DNA of 64,000 nt from Bartonella raoultii (GCF_019659805.1 NZ_JAIFRO010000004.1:124001-188000), one strand, 5' to 3'. Positions 37,302 through 47,846 are shown, counted from the first letter of the stretch. Made by a program: numbers and translations. Notes: generated from the sequence alone by a model not told the origin.

Positions 37302-37640
37302 TTTAGTCACTTTTTTGTATTTCTTTTTAAAAATAAGATTATAAAATAAAAAAAGCTTTAAACATTAAGTATTTTTTGAATAATAGCGTTTATTTTAGAC
37401 TTTTTTTATTAATAGTATCTCTTCATCAAAATTTTAACATTGTCTTCTCAAAGGAGATTCTTACAATTATATACTTTTATAAACAAGCTTTTTAGAAAAA
37501 CATGAGCATTTTATACTAAAAAAGAAGTCTTAATTTTTTAATAAAGCACTTATTAGAGAAGAAAGAGAAGTTCTTTGCATCTTTACCTATCAAATGGTAC
37601 GCATGCGAAGAAGAAATTTTAACATAAGGTTTTGTCTGAA
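37302..37640. other. Divergent spacer between mic60-like gene and tsaD
   Basis: About 330 very AT-rich bases that must hold promoters in both directions. This is where hemC and hemD sit in related genera. I see no recognisable remnant of either gene. Confidence 0.5.
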
Positions 37641-38735
37641 ATGCGCCTTTTGGGAATAGAAACAAGTTGCGATGAAACTGCTGCTGCTGTTATTGAATAT
37701 CACGATGAAGAAAAAAGCCAAATTCTATCCAATATTGTTTTAAGCCAAATTGAGCATCATACGCCTTACGGTGGTGTTGTCCCTGAAATTGCTGCTCGTG
37801 CCCATGTGGAAGTTCTTGATGACTTGATTCTACAAGCACTAACACAAGCAAATACCAACTTGAAAGATATTGATGGTATTGCAGCCACAAGTGGTCCTGG
37901 TTTGATAGGAGGGCTTCTTGTGGGAGTCATGAGTGCAAAAGCACTCTCTCTTGCGACAGGAAAACCTTTTATTGCTGTCAATCATTTGGAAGGGCATGCT
38001 TTAACAGCTGTGCTCACACATAAGGTTAAATTTCCTTATTTATTATTGTTGGTTTCAGGTGGTCATACACAAACAATTCTTGTTCACGGAATTGGCAACT
38101 ACCAGCGTTTAGGAACCACCATTGATGATGCGTTGGGAGAAGCTTTTGATAAAACTGCAAAACTCTTAGGTCTTCCTTATCCTGGTGGCCCAGCACTTGA
38201 AAAAGCAGCGTTATTGGGTGATAAAAATCGTATTCCTCTTCCACGTCCTTTAAAAGGTGAAAAGCGCTTAGATTTTTCTTTTTCCGGACTTAAAACCGCT
38301 GTACGGCAAGCCGCAACAGCAATGGCTCCCCTCACAGAAAATGATGTTGCTGATATTGCAGCAAGTTTTCAAGCTGCTGTAACTGATACAGTGCATGATC
38401 GTATTTTTTTAGCTTTGCAACACTTTATCAGTCAGTATCCTCTTTCTTATTATCAAGGGCATCGTCCTCCTGCGTTAGTTGTTGCAGGTGGAGTAGCAGC
38501 AAACCAAGCGATTCGTTCAACATTAAAAGACCTTGCACATCAACATGGTTTTGAATTTATAGCTCCTCCCCTTTCCCTATGCACCGACAATGCAGCCATG
38601 ATTGCTTTTGCTGGTGCACAAAGACTTGCACGCGGAGAAACAAGCCCTCTCGATATTGCTCCTCGCTCACGTTGGCCATTAGATGAAAAAGCGCCTCCCT
38701 TAATTGGAATGGGACGCCGCGGAACAAAAGCATAA
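37641..38735 (+). CDS. tsaD: tRNA threonylcarbamoyladenosine transferase TsaD (Gcp)
   Basis: Transfers threonylcarbamoyl to A37 of ANN-decoding tRNAs with TsaB and TsaE. About 364 residues with the ASKHA start [15 protein letters not shown], the metal-binding segment [11 protein letters not shown] (His near 58), and [22 protein letters not shown], a [22 protein letters not shown] segment and C-terminal [12 protein letters not shown] also fit. The ATG at 37641 has AAGG eleven bases upstream; a TTG at 37632 is too close to it. In relatives gpsA follows; here about 400 empty bases follow. Confidence 0.97.
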   Translation: MRLLGIETSCDETAAAVIEYHDEEKSQILSNIVLSQIEHHTPYGGVVPEIAARAHVEVLDDLILQALTQANTNLKDIDGIAATSGPGLIGGLLVGVMSAKALSLATGKPFIAVNHLEGHALTAVLTHKVKFPYLLLLVSGGHTQTILVHGIGNYQRLGTTIDDALGEAFDKTAKLLGLPYPGGPALEKAALLGDKNRIPLPRPLKGEKRLDFSFSGLKTAVRQAATAMAPLTENDVADIAASFQAAVTDTVHDRIFLALQHFISQYPLSYYQGHRPPALVVAGGVAANQAIRSTLKDLAHQHGFEFIAPPLSLCTDNAAMIAFAGAQRLARGETSPLDIAPRSRWPLDEKAPPLIGMGRRGTKA

Positions 38736-39134
38736 AATAACATACAAATAGGTTTCTCAGCCCATTACGCAACACTTTATAGTTTGATCTTTTATCAAAA
38801 TCATCTTTCTATTTTTAAAACAGTTTTTTATTATTTTCCAACAAAACACGATCCATATTGGCTAAAAGCTTAAAAGGACAGGAAAGTAAAACCTTTTTAT
38901 ATGTCATTAAGCTTTTAAAATCGCTTTCCTAGTAAATACTCAATAAAGTGTAAAAAAGCATAGAATAACAAACAATAAGGATTATAAAATACATAAAAGA
39001 TATCGTTTGTTTTTCCATTAAAATATGCTTATTTTCAAAAAGAAAAGACACAACAATACATCTATTCTTTACACCATTTTAAAGCAAAAATTATAACGAA
39101 TAAAATAATATTAAGACTTATAAAAGGAACTCTT
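38736..39134. other. Empty spacer after tsaD
   Basis: About 400 bases, highly AT-rich, no credible coding frame on either strand. In other Rhizobiales (from memory) gpsA and a YciI-like gene lie here between tsaD and the EVE-domain gene. I see no clear relic of them. Confidence 0.45.
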
Positions 39135-39569
39135 ATGGCTTATTGGCTTTTTAAATCAGAACCCCATAAATGGTCATGGGATATGCAAAAGAAAAAAGGA
39201 GCTGAAGGCGAACAATGGGATGGTGTGCGCAATTATCAAGCTCGTAACAATATGCGTGCTATGAAATATGGTGATAAAGGCTTTTTTTATCACTCTAATA
39301 AAGGATTAGAAATCGTCGGTATTGTAGAGGTTTGTGCTGAAGCACATCCTGATTCTACAACCCTTGATCCACGCTGGGAGTGTGTGGATATCTGCGCGCT
39401 TTGTGATATGCCAACCCCTGTTTCATTAAAACAAATTAAAGCAAATCCTAAACTAAAAAATATGGTGTTGGTCAATGCCAGTCGCTTATCAGTACAACCC
39501 GTAACAAAAGAAGAATGGAAAGAAGTTTGTCTGATGGGAAATCTTAAAGTGGACATGTTGTCCATTTAA
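39135..39569 (+). CDS. EVE domain protein
   Basis: A 144-residue protein of the EVE (DUF55) family, related to THYN1 and to PUA-like readers of modified bases. It shows the family start YWLFKSEPHKWSW, the WDGVRNYQARNNMRAMKYGD segment (about 32-51), FFYHSN and the later PVTKEEWKEVCLMG. AAGGA lies seven bases before the ATG. Its target, perhaps modified DNA or RNA bases, is unproven in bacteria. It stands alone, followed by a kilobase with only a dead response-regulator gene. Confidence 0.92.
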   Translation: MAYWLFKSEPHKWSWDMQKKKGAEGEQWDGVRNYQARNNMRAMKYGDKGFFYHSNKGLEIVGIVEVCAEAHPDSTTLDPRWECVDICALCDMPTPVSLKQIKANPKLKNMVLVNASRLSVQPVTKEEWKEVCLMGNLKVDMLSI

Positions 39570-39940
39570 AGCAATGATAATGAGCATCTCTCTACAAATA
39601 TTATACCAACTATCTTACATATGAAAAAGGAAACCGGAACACCCAAAAACATAAAAGCTATTGTGAAATCTCTCTAAATAACGATTTTTACAAAGGCATT
39701 GTACTCTTTCCGTCATGCTGACTTAACAACGAAAATATATCAATCTGCTTAAAGCATAAAAATGTTTTTTCTCCATACGTGAAAGACCCTATACACAAAA
39801 AAACACTTATCAGTACATCATTATAAAAGAAACAACAGGTTGATTTTAAATAATTTCTTTAATTTTCTGGCATAAACGACCATTTTTTACGAAACTACCC
39901 TTCATCAACAAGAGCATAAACATGACCTTATAAGGAAAGA

Positions 39941-40351
39941 ATGAACTGCTATGCCCTTTTAATCGTTGAGAAAGATAATGATCTGCTCCCTATTTTGATA
40001 GAACAATTACAAATACACAAGAAATTTGAAATTTTTCAAGCCAAAGCAGAAATAACAATAGCTTAAGAGACAAGTATTGATCTGGCTATTTTTGATTTTA
40101 AGTTATCGGACCTTGAAGGATATCAAGCCATTAAAATAACGACGAAATTCGCCTCACAAAAAGCAATTCTTAAATACCCTGTACACCAATAACCAAATCG
40201 TAAATCGTGAAACACTCTTAGCGCAAGTTTTGGGCTATCACCAAAATATTATCACCCACACATTAGAACCCATATTTACCGTTTACGACAAAAATTGTAC
40301 AAGCCCCATCTCATGCACAAACTTTTATCGCTTAAATCTTTCAATTTATGA
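39941..40351 (+). pseudogene. Decayed OmpR/PhoB-type response regulator
   Basis: A short remnant with an intact-looking start: AAGGA four bases before ATG 39941. It reads as a receiver N-terminus (ALLIVEKDNDLLPILIEQLQ), then a stop TAA at 40064-40066, then in the same frame SIDLAIFDFKLSDLEGYQAI, which holds the phospho-acceptor Asp. The rest of the receiver and linker are missing. The winged-helix part follows in broken frames: AILKYPVHQ, a stop, TLLAQVLGYHQNIITHTLE, then after a one-base shift HIYRLRQKL and LLSLKS. The THTLE-THIYRLRQK helix is typical of the Rhizobiales regulator family that includes OtpR and CenR. No sensor kinase lies nearby. Confidence 0.85.
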
Positions 40352-40615
40352 GAATATTTATAACTACAAAATGATTTTTATCTCTTCACTTTTTTACTAC
40401 AATGCCCATATATTTAAGATGAGGAATATCTCTTACGTAGTTATAAAATTGGCATTATCATGCTTTATGCTTTCCCAATTTATGTATAAAGATGCCTTTT
40501 TAAATGATTTTGTTTACGCACCAATCCAACATTTTTGGCATGCGAAAGGCAAATAGGAAAATTGAAAACGAAAGACTTTTATTTTATTGAAAGCGGTGCA
40601 AAACAATAAATAAAA

Positions 40616-41359
40616 TTATGAATGATTTTTATAAACCAATGTATTGCTTGCTTGTGGCGATAATGCAGGAATAAAGACGCGTCGTGATTGGCGGCGTTGC
40701 ACAAGTAAACCTTGATAAACGCGTTTTTGTGCCTGACAGATTAAGAGACCACCAAAATAGGGCAAAAGATAACGTGCAAATGGCTCATAAAAAAATGAAA
40801 ATGACCGCGCAATATAGCCAGAAAAAGGCATATAATGTACAATTTCTTGCACGGATTCAGAAACAAAATTTGTTTTTTCAAACAAACGTGTAATCTGTTG
40901 CCGACTATAAGGCTGACCATAGCCAAAAGGTGTACAAGCATTTCGAGCCCAGAAGCCGGAACGATTAGGAACAATAACAATTAAATGACCATTAGGAGCT
41001 AAAACACGCCACATTTCATTTAATGTTTCGAATGCATTTTCTGAATACTCAAGTGCATGAATTAATAAAATACAATCAATCGAAGCATCAGGAAGTGGCA
41101 AATCTTCTTCGAAAACAAGCGCGCTAGCAACCTTATCGGGACAGGGCCAAGGAGAAGCTCCCTGAGCTGCAGGCATAAAAGCAAAACACTGCTGAGCACG
41201 TTGACGCAATACAGAAAGATAAGGAAGTGCATAACCAAAACCCATAACCCGTTTATCATCAAGATCTGGCCACCATATATTTAATTGACCACACAACGTC
41301 TCCTGTACGCGCAGCCCAAGTGTAGAAGCATAAAAATCTCTTAGTGTAACTATATCCAA
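40616..41359 (-). CDS. Class I SAM-dependent methyltransferase
   Basis: A 247-residue protein with a Methyltransf_11-type core: motif I region VMGFGYALPYLSVL (about 38-51) is degenerate. ALVFEEDLPLPDASIDCILLIHALEYSEN (in parts, about 82-107) and EMWRVLAPNGHLIVIVPNRSGFWAR are clear. The Rhizobiales members are next to gloB in other genomes, from memory, and have no proven substrate. The start at 41359 would be a TTG with no ribosome-binding site, so the true start is uncertain. It lies alone, with about 280 bases of empty sequence upstream. Confidence 0.82.
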   Translation of the reverse strand: MDIVTLRDFYASTLGLRVQETLCGQLNIWWPDLDDKRVMGFGYALPYLSVLRQRAQQCFAFMPAAQGASPWPCPDKVASALVFEEDLPLPDASIDCILLIHALEYSENAFETLNEMWRVLAPNGHLIVIVPNRSGFWARNACTPFGYGQPYSRQQITRLFEKTNFVSESVQEIVHYMPFSGYIARSFSFFYEPFARYLLPYFGGLLICQAQKRVYQGLLVQRRQSRRVFIPALSPQASNTLVYKNHS

Positions 41360-41638
41360 GTCAATATACCATGTAGAAATAAATTTCGAACATTATAGGT
41401 TTATATACCTCATTCATACTTATATGGACTGCTGCTTATTCTCCGCAATAGTGAACAGTTTCAATATTTCATATTTTAAGCATCAAAATCGCATGAAATG
41501 TTTTAATGCTCATTTCATTATAAATGTTTTGATCATATTTTTGAATTTTAAAAATATCTTTTGAGTTTGAGAATTTGCATGCCCTAAAAGCTTTACCTAC
41601 ACTCTTTTTTGCACTTATGAAGAATAAAAACCAAGTGA

Positions 41639-44083
41639 TTAATTAAGATGTAGTAACCGTTCAAGATAATTTTTTTCTTCTTCTGAAAGATGCTCTTTAC
41701 CAAGACGTTTGCGAATTTCTTCTAAAATTTGCCGCGTACGCATTTGGTCACTTTCTTGTGGTGTAGAAACACCTTTCTGTTCTTGATTTGTTTTTGAAGA
41801 AAGTGAACGCCCTAATGGATCTTCAAAACTGGGAGCAGTCTTCTTATTTTCTCCCATTTTTTCAAGTTTTTCACGCATTTCTTTTAAAACACTTTGTGCA
41901 CCTTCTCTTAAAGCTCCTAAAACATCTGATTGATTTTGGATAGATTCTTGGTGATTTTTATGATTAAGAGCCTCTTGTGCAGACTTCATTTTTTCTTCTG
42001 CTTTTTTGAATGCTTCACTTACTTCAAATCCTTGTTCTGACAATTCCTTTTCTAACTTTGATAATTCAGATTGCAACTCCGCCTGACGTTTTTGCAAAGA
42101 TTTTCCTTGTTCTTCTGAAGCATTGTCTCCATGTTGTTGTGTTTTTAACTGATGCGTTTCATTAAGAATTTCTTGCTGACGACGCATCAAATCTCCAAGC
42201 TGATCCATTTGTTGTTTCATTTTTGCAGACTGGCTTTCACTCTTTCCTCCATTTTGTTTTTGAACATGCAAATTATCAAGCAACTGTTCAAATTCAGACA
42301 ACAACTGTTCAGCTGCTAAAGAGGAGCCCATTTTAGCCATTTCCTCAATGCGATTCAGCTTTTCGTCTAATGTATCTTCAGAAAGATTTGGAGTTTCACC
42401 AGAGCTTTTAGAATCTTTAGAATTTTGAGAGAGCCTATTTTCTTGTTTTTCTTCAGCCAAAGCATGAATATAATCATCCATAGCTTGACGTAAATCTGCC
42501 ATAAGGCGTTCAATTTCTGCAGGGGGCGCTCCATAACGCAGTGCATCACGCAAAGCAGCTTGTGCTTGTTTTAAGTTTTTTTGAACAGACTCGATCTGAT
42601 TATCTTCAATACCTAAAGTAATTTGCCATAAATAATCAACCACATTGCGCAATTCATCTTCTTTTTCTGCCAGAGAAAGTCTTGTCCATGCACTTTGTAA
42701 AACGAGAAAATGTGTTGTATTTTGAATCCCCTCTTCTGGACGTACCAGCAAAGCAGAAAGCATATCGAGAACACGTTCTTTTGCAGAAGCATCAAGGGCT
42801 AGCAAACGACGCAATTCACTTACAGCACGTGCAACAGGATTTGAAAAAACACGCTGCGGTAATGTCATAACAAAAGTTTTACTACGGCTTTGTTGCCCAA
42901 AACCATCTTCTGCTACCAAAGTAATCTTAACTTTTGAACCAGCCCATGGGTGACCAGAGACATCTTGTACCATTCGCATTCTACCTTTGCCACCACGCGG
43001 TAAAAGAAGCTTTATTTCAGGAGCCTTATAAAGAGAAGATATCTTCTTGTGTGGATTAAAAAGGGGTTCTATTTCAACAAAAGCCTTTGTTACTCCGTAA
43101 TCATCATCCAGTTCATATTGAAGTTCTAACGAACCCGTCAAAATTCGCCCTGGTTTTTCTACCCAATGAATTGTTGGAGGCTGATCTTTAATCACCTGCA
43201 AATGCCATTGTTGTTGTTTATGACGTGAGGACACAAACAAATCTACCGGATATTTTAAATGTGTTTCGAACTGAACAATTGGATCATTCCAGGGGGTTTT
43301 TTCACTTTTTTTTGAAAATAAAACTTTATGGGCGTTCTTTTCAGAAACTGCTTTTACTGTAATACCAGCGCCATTAACAACCCGTACAACGACATCACTG
43401 CCTTCAGGAACGGTAACCTGTGTTATCTCCCCTTTTGTTAAATAAATGGGTGCAACACCTGTATAAGCGGGTGGTGTGACCCAAGCATCAATACGCATCA
43501 ATTTTTCATCAACGATAGGACGAAAATCAAAAGCATCAGATAAACGCCCTCCTAATGAACCAAAAGAAAAACTAAAAGCACAAATAAAAAGAAGAAAGCA
43601 TAAAGCTCTCAAAGCAAGAGGATCAAAAGCAGCACTATTGGGAGAAACAAATCCCGTTTTCAAATGGTATAATTGTTCCGCCATACGACGTTGATGTTCA
43701 CGCCAAATAACGGCACGAAAATCTTTATCATTTTCAGAATATAAATGGTCTGTTTGGACACTTAAAGGCTGATTCTTTAGATTATTTGCTTTTTCAAGCC
43801 GAAGATTAACATCTTTTATAGTCGGAAAGCGAAAACGAATAAGGAAAAATAAGCTTCCCACTGCGGAAAAAAATATAAGCAAAAGTAACAAGAGATGTGG
43901 CCAATATCCCAAAATACTAAAAACACCCAGCCAACTTAGCGAACAAAAGAAACTAAGAACTAAGAAAAATGGCAACAACCGCACCCATATCCTCTCAAAT
44001 GAGAGAATAAGCCACATCAAAATGCGTACACACAAAAGTTTTATTTTTACAAAACTTTTGATGTTTTCATTTTTCATAGACAA
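41639..44083 (-). CDS. TIGR02302/DUF4175 family membrane protein
   Basis: An 814-residue protein of the alphaproteobacterial TIGR02302 family (function unknown). Two helices close to the N-terminus (about 37-57, 61-83) and one near 155-175 precede a beta-rich periplasmic part (about 190-430). A long Gln/Glu/Lys-rich helical, probably coiled-coil region (about 440-740) comes next, with a C-terminal helix LEEIRKRLGKEHLSEEEKNYLERLL. AGGGG lies eight bases before the TTG at 44083, which supports that start over the ATG two codons later. It is the last gene of the argH-lptM-lysA group, 110 bases after lysA. The context suggests an envelope role. Confidence 0.88.
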   Translation of the reverse strand: MSMKNENIKSFVKIKLLCVRILMWLILSFERIWVRLLPFFLVLSFFCSLSWLGVFSILGYWPHLLLLLLIFFSAVGSLFFLIRFRFPTIKDVNLRLEKANNLKNQPLSVQTDHLYSENDKDFRAVIWREHQRRMAEQLYHLKTGFVSPNSAAFDPLALRALCFLLFICAFSFSFGSLGGRLSDAFDFRPIVDEKLMRIDAWVTPPAYTGVAPIYLTKGEITQVTVPEGSDVVVRVVNGAGITVKAVSEKNAHKVLFSKKSEKTPWNDPIVQFETHLKYPVDLFVSSRHKQQQWHLQVIKDQPPTIHWVEKPGRILTGSLELQYELDDDYGVTKAFVEIEPLFNPHKKISSLYKAPEIKLLLPRGGKGRMRMVQDVSGHPWAGSKVKITLVAEDGFGQQSRSKTFVMTLPQRVFSNPVARAVSELRRLLALDASAKERVLDMLSALLVRPEEGIQNTTHFLVLQSAWTRLSLAEKEDELRNVVDYLWQITLGIEDNQIESVQKNLKQAQAALRDALRYGAPPAEIERLMADLRQAMDDYIHALAEEKQENRLSQNSKDSKSSGETPNLSEDTLDEKLNRIEEMAKMGSSLAAEQLLSEFEQLLDNLHVQKQNGGKSESQSAKMKQQMDQLGDLMRRQQEILNETHQLKTQQHGDNASEEQGKSLQKRQAELQSELSKLEKELSEQGFEVSEAFKKAEEKMKSAQEALNHKNHQESIQNQSDVLGALREGAQSVLKEMREKLEKMGENKKTAPSFEDPLGRSLSSKTNQEQKGVSTPQESDQMRTRQILEEIRKRLGKEHLSEEEKNYLERLLHLN

Positions 44084-44193
44084 GGATTTGTCCCCTTTTA
44101 CAATGATAAATAAAGAGCATAAAACCCATCCAAGACAATTTCCAGCAAATAAATTGTTTCACTAAAGTTTAGTATAAATAAGACACAAAATAT

Positions 44194-45468
44194 TTAACAA
44201 TTCTCAATCCATTCTGGAATATGATCACAGGCTATCAATTGCGCATAATCAAGACGTGGCCGAATGACTGCAAAACGTGTCTCTTGGACGAGAACTTCCG
44301 GCACCAAAAGGCGGCTATTATAGGTGCTTGCCATCACTGCACCATAAGCACCCGTTCCCGTAATTGCCAATAAATCGCCAGCAGACAAAATTGGAAGACA
44401 ACGATCTAATGCTAAATAATCTCCGGTTTCACACACTGAACCCACAATATCTGCACGAATAAGCGGTGTATTTTTAGGAACTTTTTTCACAAGAAGCACA
44501 TTTTGCCAGGCATCATAAAGCGTTGGGCGTATAAGATCATTCATCGCCGCATCCACAATAACAAAATTCCGTCCTTCTCCCTTTTTTAAATAGAGAACAG
44601 ATGTTACCAATACGCCTGCTTCCCCAACAATGCTACGCCCTGGTTCTACAATAATATTAAGTCCTAAAGGTGCAATATACTTCTTTACAAGCGCTGCATA
44701 ATCAAAAGGAGATGGTACTGAAGAATCTTCATTGCCATATGCAATACCAAGCCCCCCTCCAATATCTATATGCGTTATTGCTAAACCATCGCTCAATAAT
44801 TGACGCACAAAATCTGCGATAATCAAAAAGGCTTCCTCAAATGGTTTTAAATCACAAATCTGACTACCAATATGCATATCGATCCCACAAACATGTAATC
44901 CAGGTAAATGAACAGCTTTTTTATAAGCTTCTTTTGCCAACAATAATGGAATACCAAATTTATTCTCAGACTTTCCTGTGGTAATTTTTTTATGCGTCCT
45001 TGCATCAACATCTGGATTAATCCGTAATGAAACACGCGCTGTTTTTGAAAGAGCAACAGCACGTTGTGACAATTGTTCAAGTTCCGGTTCTGATTCAACA
45101 TTAAAACAATAGATATCCTGAGAAAGAGCAAAATCTATCTCTTTTATAGTTTTTCCAACACCAGAATAAACAATACGATTCGCGGGAATACCAACAGCAA
45201 GAGCGCGTCGTAATTCCCCTTCTGAAACAACATCCGCTCCAGATCCATTTGCTGCTAAAAGCTGTAAAATTGCTTGATTAGAATTAGCTTTTACCGCATA
45301 AGCAATCCAACTTGGCATCTCTTTAAATGCATTTTGATAATCTTTAAAACGTGTAACCACTGCATGTGCAGAATAACAATAAAAGGGTGTTCCAATATTT
45401 TGAGCAAGATCAGCAAGTGAAAGAGCCTCAGCATGAAGTGTACCTTGATGATAGGGAAAAAAATGCAT
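44194..45468 (-). CDS. lysA: Diaminopimelate decarboxylase
   Basis: PLP enzyme making lysine from meso-diaminopimelate. 424 residues with an alanine-racemase-type barrel. The PLP lysine is in WIAYAVKANSNQAIL (about 54-68), HIDIGGGLGIAYG is the Gly-rich phosphate site (about 235-247), EPGRSIVGEAG follows, and the substrate-binding VCETGDYLALDR has the catalytic Cys. GAGGAAAG lies just before the ATG inside the end of the upstream lipoprotein gene, so the two are translated from one message. Confidence 0.97.
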   Translation of the reverse strand: MHFFPYHQGTLHAEALSLADLAQNIGTPFYCYSAHAVVTRFKDYQNAFKEMPSWIAYAVKANSNQAILQLLAANGSGADVVSEGELRRALAVGIPANRIVYSGVGKTIKEIDFALSQDIYCFNVESEPELEQLSQRAVALSKTARVSLRINPDVDARTHKKITTGKSENKFGIPLLLAKEAYKKAVHLPGLHVCGIDMHIGSQICDLKPFEEAFLIIADFVRQLLSDGLAITHIDIGGGLGIAYGNEDSSVPSPFDYAALVKKYIAPLGLNIIVEPGRSIVGEAGVLVTSVLYLKKGEGRNFVIVDAAMNDLIRPTLYDAWQNVLLVKKVPKNTPLIRADIVGSVCETGDYLALDRCLPILSAGDLLAITGTGAYGAVMASTYNSRLLVPEVLVQETRFAVIRPRLDYAQLIACDHIPEWIENC

Positions 45469-45476
45469 ACTTTCCT

Positions 45477-45656
45477 CTATTGTATCAAGCGATCAAGAAT
45501 AAAAGGTTTATCGTCTTCTCTTTTAAGAATAGACTTTCCTTGAACAGTCTTATCCATAGCTAAGGAAGGCGATTCTAAAGCGCCTTTGCGCCCACATCCA
45601 ACTGTAACGACACTGAAAAACAGGACACTTATCAAACTTTTTAAAATAACTTTCAT
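45477..45656 (-). CDS. Small lipoprotein, LptM (YifL)-like
   Basis: A 59-codon gene. It has a signal peptide (MKVILKSLISVLFFSVV) and a lipobox TVGC followed by GRKGALESP, matching the LptM/YifL pattern G-C-G-x-K-G-x-L. In E. coli LptM stabilises the LptD-LptE outer-membrane LPS translocon. AAGGGGA lies five bases before the ATG. It sits between argH and lysA, as yifL sits by dapF in enterics. The C-terminal half (charged, ending LDRLIQ) is not conserved as far as I know. Confidence 0.85.
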   Translation of the reverse strand: MKVILKSLISVLFFSVVTVGCGRKGALESPSLAMDKTVQGKSILKREDDKPFILDRLIQ

Positions 45657-45711
45657 GTGTCCCCTTTTCTCATATCGCTTTTTCTACCTTTTGTCCTTAA
45701 AATGAAATGAT

Positions 45712-47112
45712 TCAAACTGTTGCAAGACATTTTTTCCAATATGCAATTTGACGCAGCACTTCTGAGGGCGCTGTTCCCCCAAAGCTTTTGCGGCTTTCAA
45801 CAGATTTCTCAACTGCCAAAATATCAAAAACTGTTACATTCACATTAGAACAAATTGTTTGAAGCTCCTCTAATGACAGGTCGTTAAGACGACACTGTTT
45901 TTTTTCTGCTAATGCTACAACACGCCCCGTAATATGATGCGCTTCACGAAAAGGCAAGCCCAATTCACGCACCAGCCAATCTGCCAAATCCGTAGCTGTT
46001 GCATACCCTAAATCAGCCGCCTGCTTCATAGCTTCTCTATTCACTTCAAGGTCGTTTATAATGCCTGTCATTGCTGCCAACGATAATTCTAAACTTGAAG
46101 CCCCATCAAACACATATTCTTTATCTTCTTGCATATCCTTTGAATAAGCAAGAGGTAAAGCTTTCATCACAGTTAAAAGCCCAACCAACGCACCATTTAA
46201 TCGGCCTGCTTTAGCGCGCACCAACTCTGCTGCATCAGGATTCCTCTTTTGGGGCATAAGAGACGAACCTGTCGTAAAAGCATCTGATAAATGAATAAAA
46301 TTAAATTGTACACTCGACCAAAGCACTATTTCTTCTGCCAAACGCGAAAGATGCATTGCGCACAAAGCACCAACGCTTAAAAATTCCAATGCAAAATCAC
46401 GATCAGAAACACTATCAATGGAATTGCGTGTAGGTTCCCGAAAACCAAGTGCTTTTGCTGTCATAAAACGATCAATAGGAAAACCCGTTCCAGCTAAAGC
46501 CGCAGCGCCCAAAGGAGATTCATTCATGCGTTCAAGTGCATCATGCATACGTGATAAGTCTCTGCCAAACATTTCAACATAAGCCATCATATAATGGCCA
46601 AATGTAACTGGTTGTGCTGTTTGTAAATGGGTAAATCCAGGCATAAAAGTATCAACATGCTGCTCTGCTTGCATAAGCAATTGCTCCATAAGTTCTTTTA
46701 AGGCCTGCCTTATTTGCCGTGTTTTTTCACACACCCACAAACGAAAATCAACAGCTACTTGATCATTGCGTGAACGTGCAGTATGTAGACGCCCTGCAAT
46801 AGGACCAATCAATTCGCTCAAACGCGCTTCAATATTCATATGAATATCTTCAAGTTTTTGTGCAAAGACAAATGTACCGTCCTCAATTTCGTGACGTATA
46901 TGCTTTAAACCATCAGCAATTTTTTCATAATCGGATTGTGAAATGATCTTTGTTTGCGCTAACATAGCAGCATGAGAAAGCGAACCTTCAATATCTTGCC
47001 GATAAAGTTTTTTATCAAAATCGATCGAAGCATTTATTTTTTCCATAATTGCAGCAGGTTCTCTTGTAAATCTACCGCCCCATATTTGGTTTTTTAATTT
47101 TTCATCTGTCAT
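45712..47112 (-). CDS. argH: Argininosuccinate lyase
   Basis: Splits argininosuccinate into arginine and fumarate. 466 residues. Fumarase/aspartase superfamily signature [16 protein letters not shown] is at about 282-297, with [21 protein letters not shown] (about 104-124), and the catalytic His in [15 protein letters not shown]. The start [19 protein letters not shown] is normal for the family. It leads the argH-lptM-lysA-TIGR02302 group and is divergent from the TlpA-like gene, with 33 bases between starts. Confidence 0.97.
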   Translation of the reverse strand: MTDEKLKNQIWGGRFTREPAAIMEKINASIDFDKKLYRQDIEGSLSHAAMLAQTKIISQSDYEKIADGLKHIRHEIEDGTFVFAQKLEDIHMNIEARLSELIGPIAGRLHTARSRNDQVAVDFRLWVCEKTRQIRQALKELMEQLLMQAEQHVDTFMPGFTHLQTAQPVTFGHYMMAYVEMFGRDLSRMHDALERMNESPLGAAALAGTGFPIDRFMTAKALGFREPTRNSIDSVSDRDFALEFLSVGALCAMHLSRLAEEIVLWSSVQFNFIHLSDAFTTGSSLMPQKRNPDAAELVRAKAGRLNGALVGLLTVMKALPLAYSKDMQEDKEYVFDGASSLELSLAAMTGIINDLEVNREAMKQAADLGYATATDLADWLVRELGLPFREAHHITGRVVALAEKKQCRLNDLSLEELQTICSNVNVTVFDILAVEKSVESRKSFGGTAPSEVLRQIAYWKKCLATV

Positions 47113-47145
47113 ATTCTAAAAATACACATAAAAAGGATAAAAATC

Positions 47146-47844
47146 ATGGCTTCTCAAACTCTTAGCAGATCTCAAAAGAAAAACAAAAAAAGAAAAGTCT
47201 TCATCCTCTGCTTTTTTATTGCGATCATTTTTGCCATAGGTTTATACACAATAAAAAGCCCTCATGATAAAAGAATATCTCTTTTTACCAATTCTATTTC
47301 TGGAGATAATACTACAAAAATACAAGAAGAAAAAATAGCTCCAATAAAAAAAGCAGCGCAAGGCTTTTTTACCAACATACGATTTGCTGATAAGCTCTAT
47401 GATATAAAGCCATTTGCCTTTAAGGATATTCAAGGAAACGAGCATACACTTGCCGAATTTACCGGAAAACCTCTTTTAATTAATCTATGGGCTATTTGGT
47501 GTGCACCCTGTCGTATGGAAATGCCAGAATTGGCACAATTAAAACATGAAATGAATGGGGAAAATTTCGATGTCATAGCTATTAATACGGACCAAACTGC
47601 TTCTGCTGAAAAAATTCAACAATTTTTACAAGATGTTCACGCTGATAATTTAGTCTATTATCGCGATGAAACAATGAGTATTTTCAACAATGTTAGAAAA
47701 CAAGGGCTTGCTTTAGGATTACCTATCACACTTCTTATCGATAAAGATGGTTATCTCATTGCTTCATTCAATGGTGCAGCTCCATGGTCCAATGATGATG
47801 CTAAGGCGCTTATCAAAGCCATCATCATGAGAGAAATGCAATAA
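47146..47844 (+). CDS. TlpA-like thiol:disulfide oxidoreductase
   Basis: A 232-residue membrane-anchored thioredoxin. The N-terminus is Lys-rich with one transmembrane helix (about 20-40), so the catalytic part is periplasmic. The active site is WAIWCAPCRMEMPELAQL (WCxxC, about 120-137), with the cis-Pro in GLPITLLID. TlpA-type proteins reduce substrates such as Cox copper chaperones or apocytochrome c. AAGGA lies nine bases before the ATG. Its specific partner here is not visible. The gene lies divergent from argH. Confidence 0.93.
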   Translation: MASQTLSRSQKKNKKRKVFILCFFIAIIFAIGLYTIKSPHDKRISLFTNSISGDNTTKIQEEKIAPIKKAAQGFFTNIRFADKLYDIKPFAFKDIQGNEHTLAEFTGKPLLINLWAIWCAPCRMEMPELAQLKHEMNGENFDVIAINTDQTASAEKIQQFLQDVHADNLVYYRDETMSIFNNVRKQGLALGLPITLLIDKDGYLIASFNGAAPWSNDDAKALIKAIIMREMQ

Positions 47845-47846
47845 TT

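Noticed and set aside
40230-40556. 108-codon frame as a novel gene
   Set aside because: Its first part is the out-of-frame tail of the response-regulator pseudogene; the rest has no motif.
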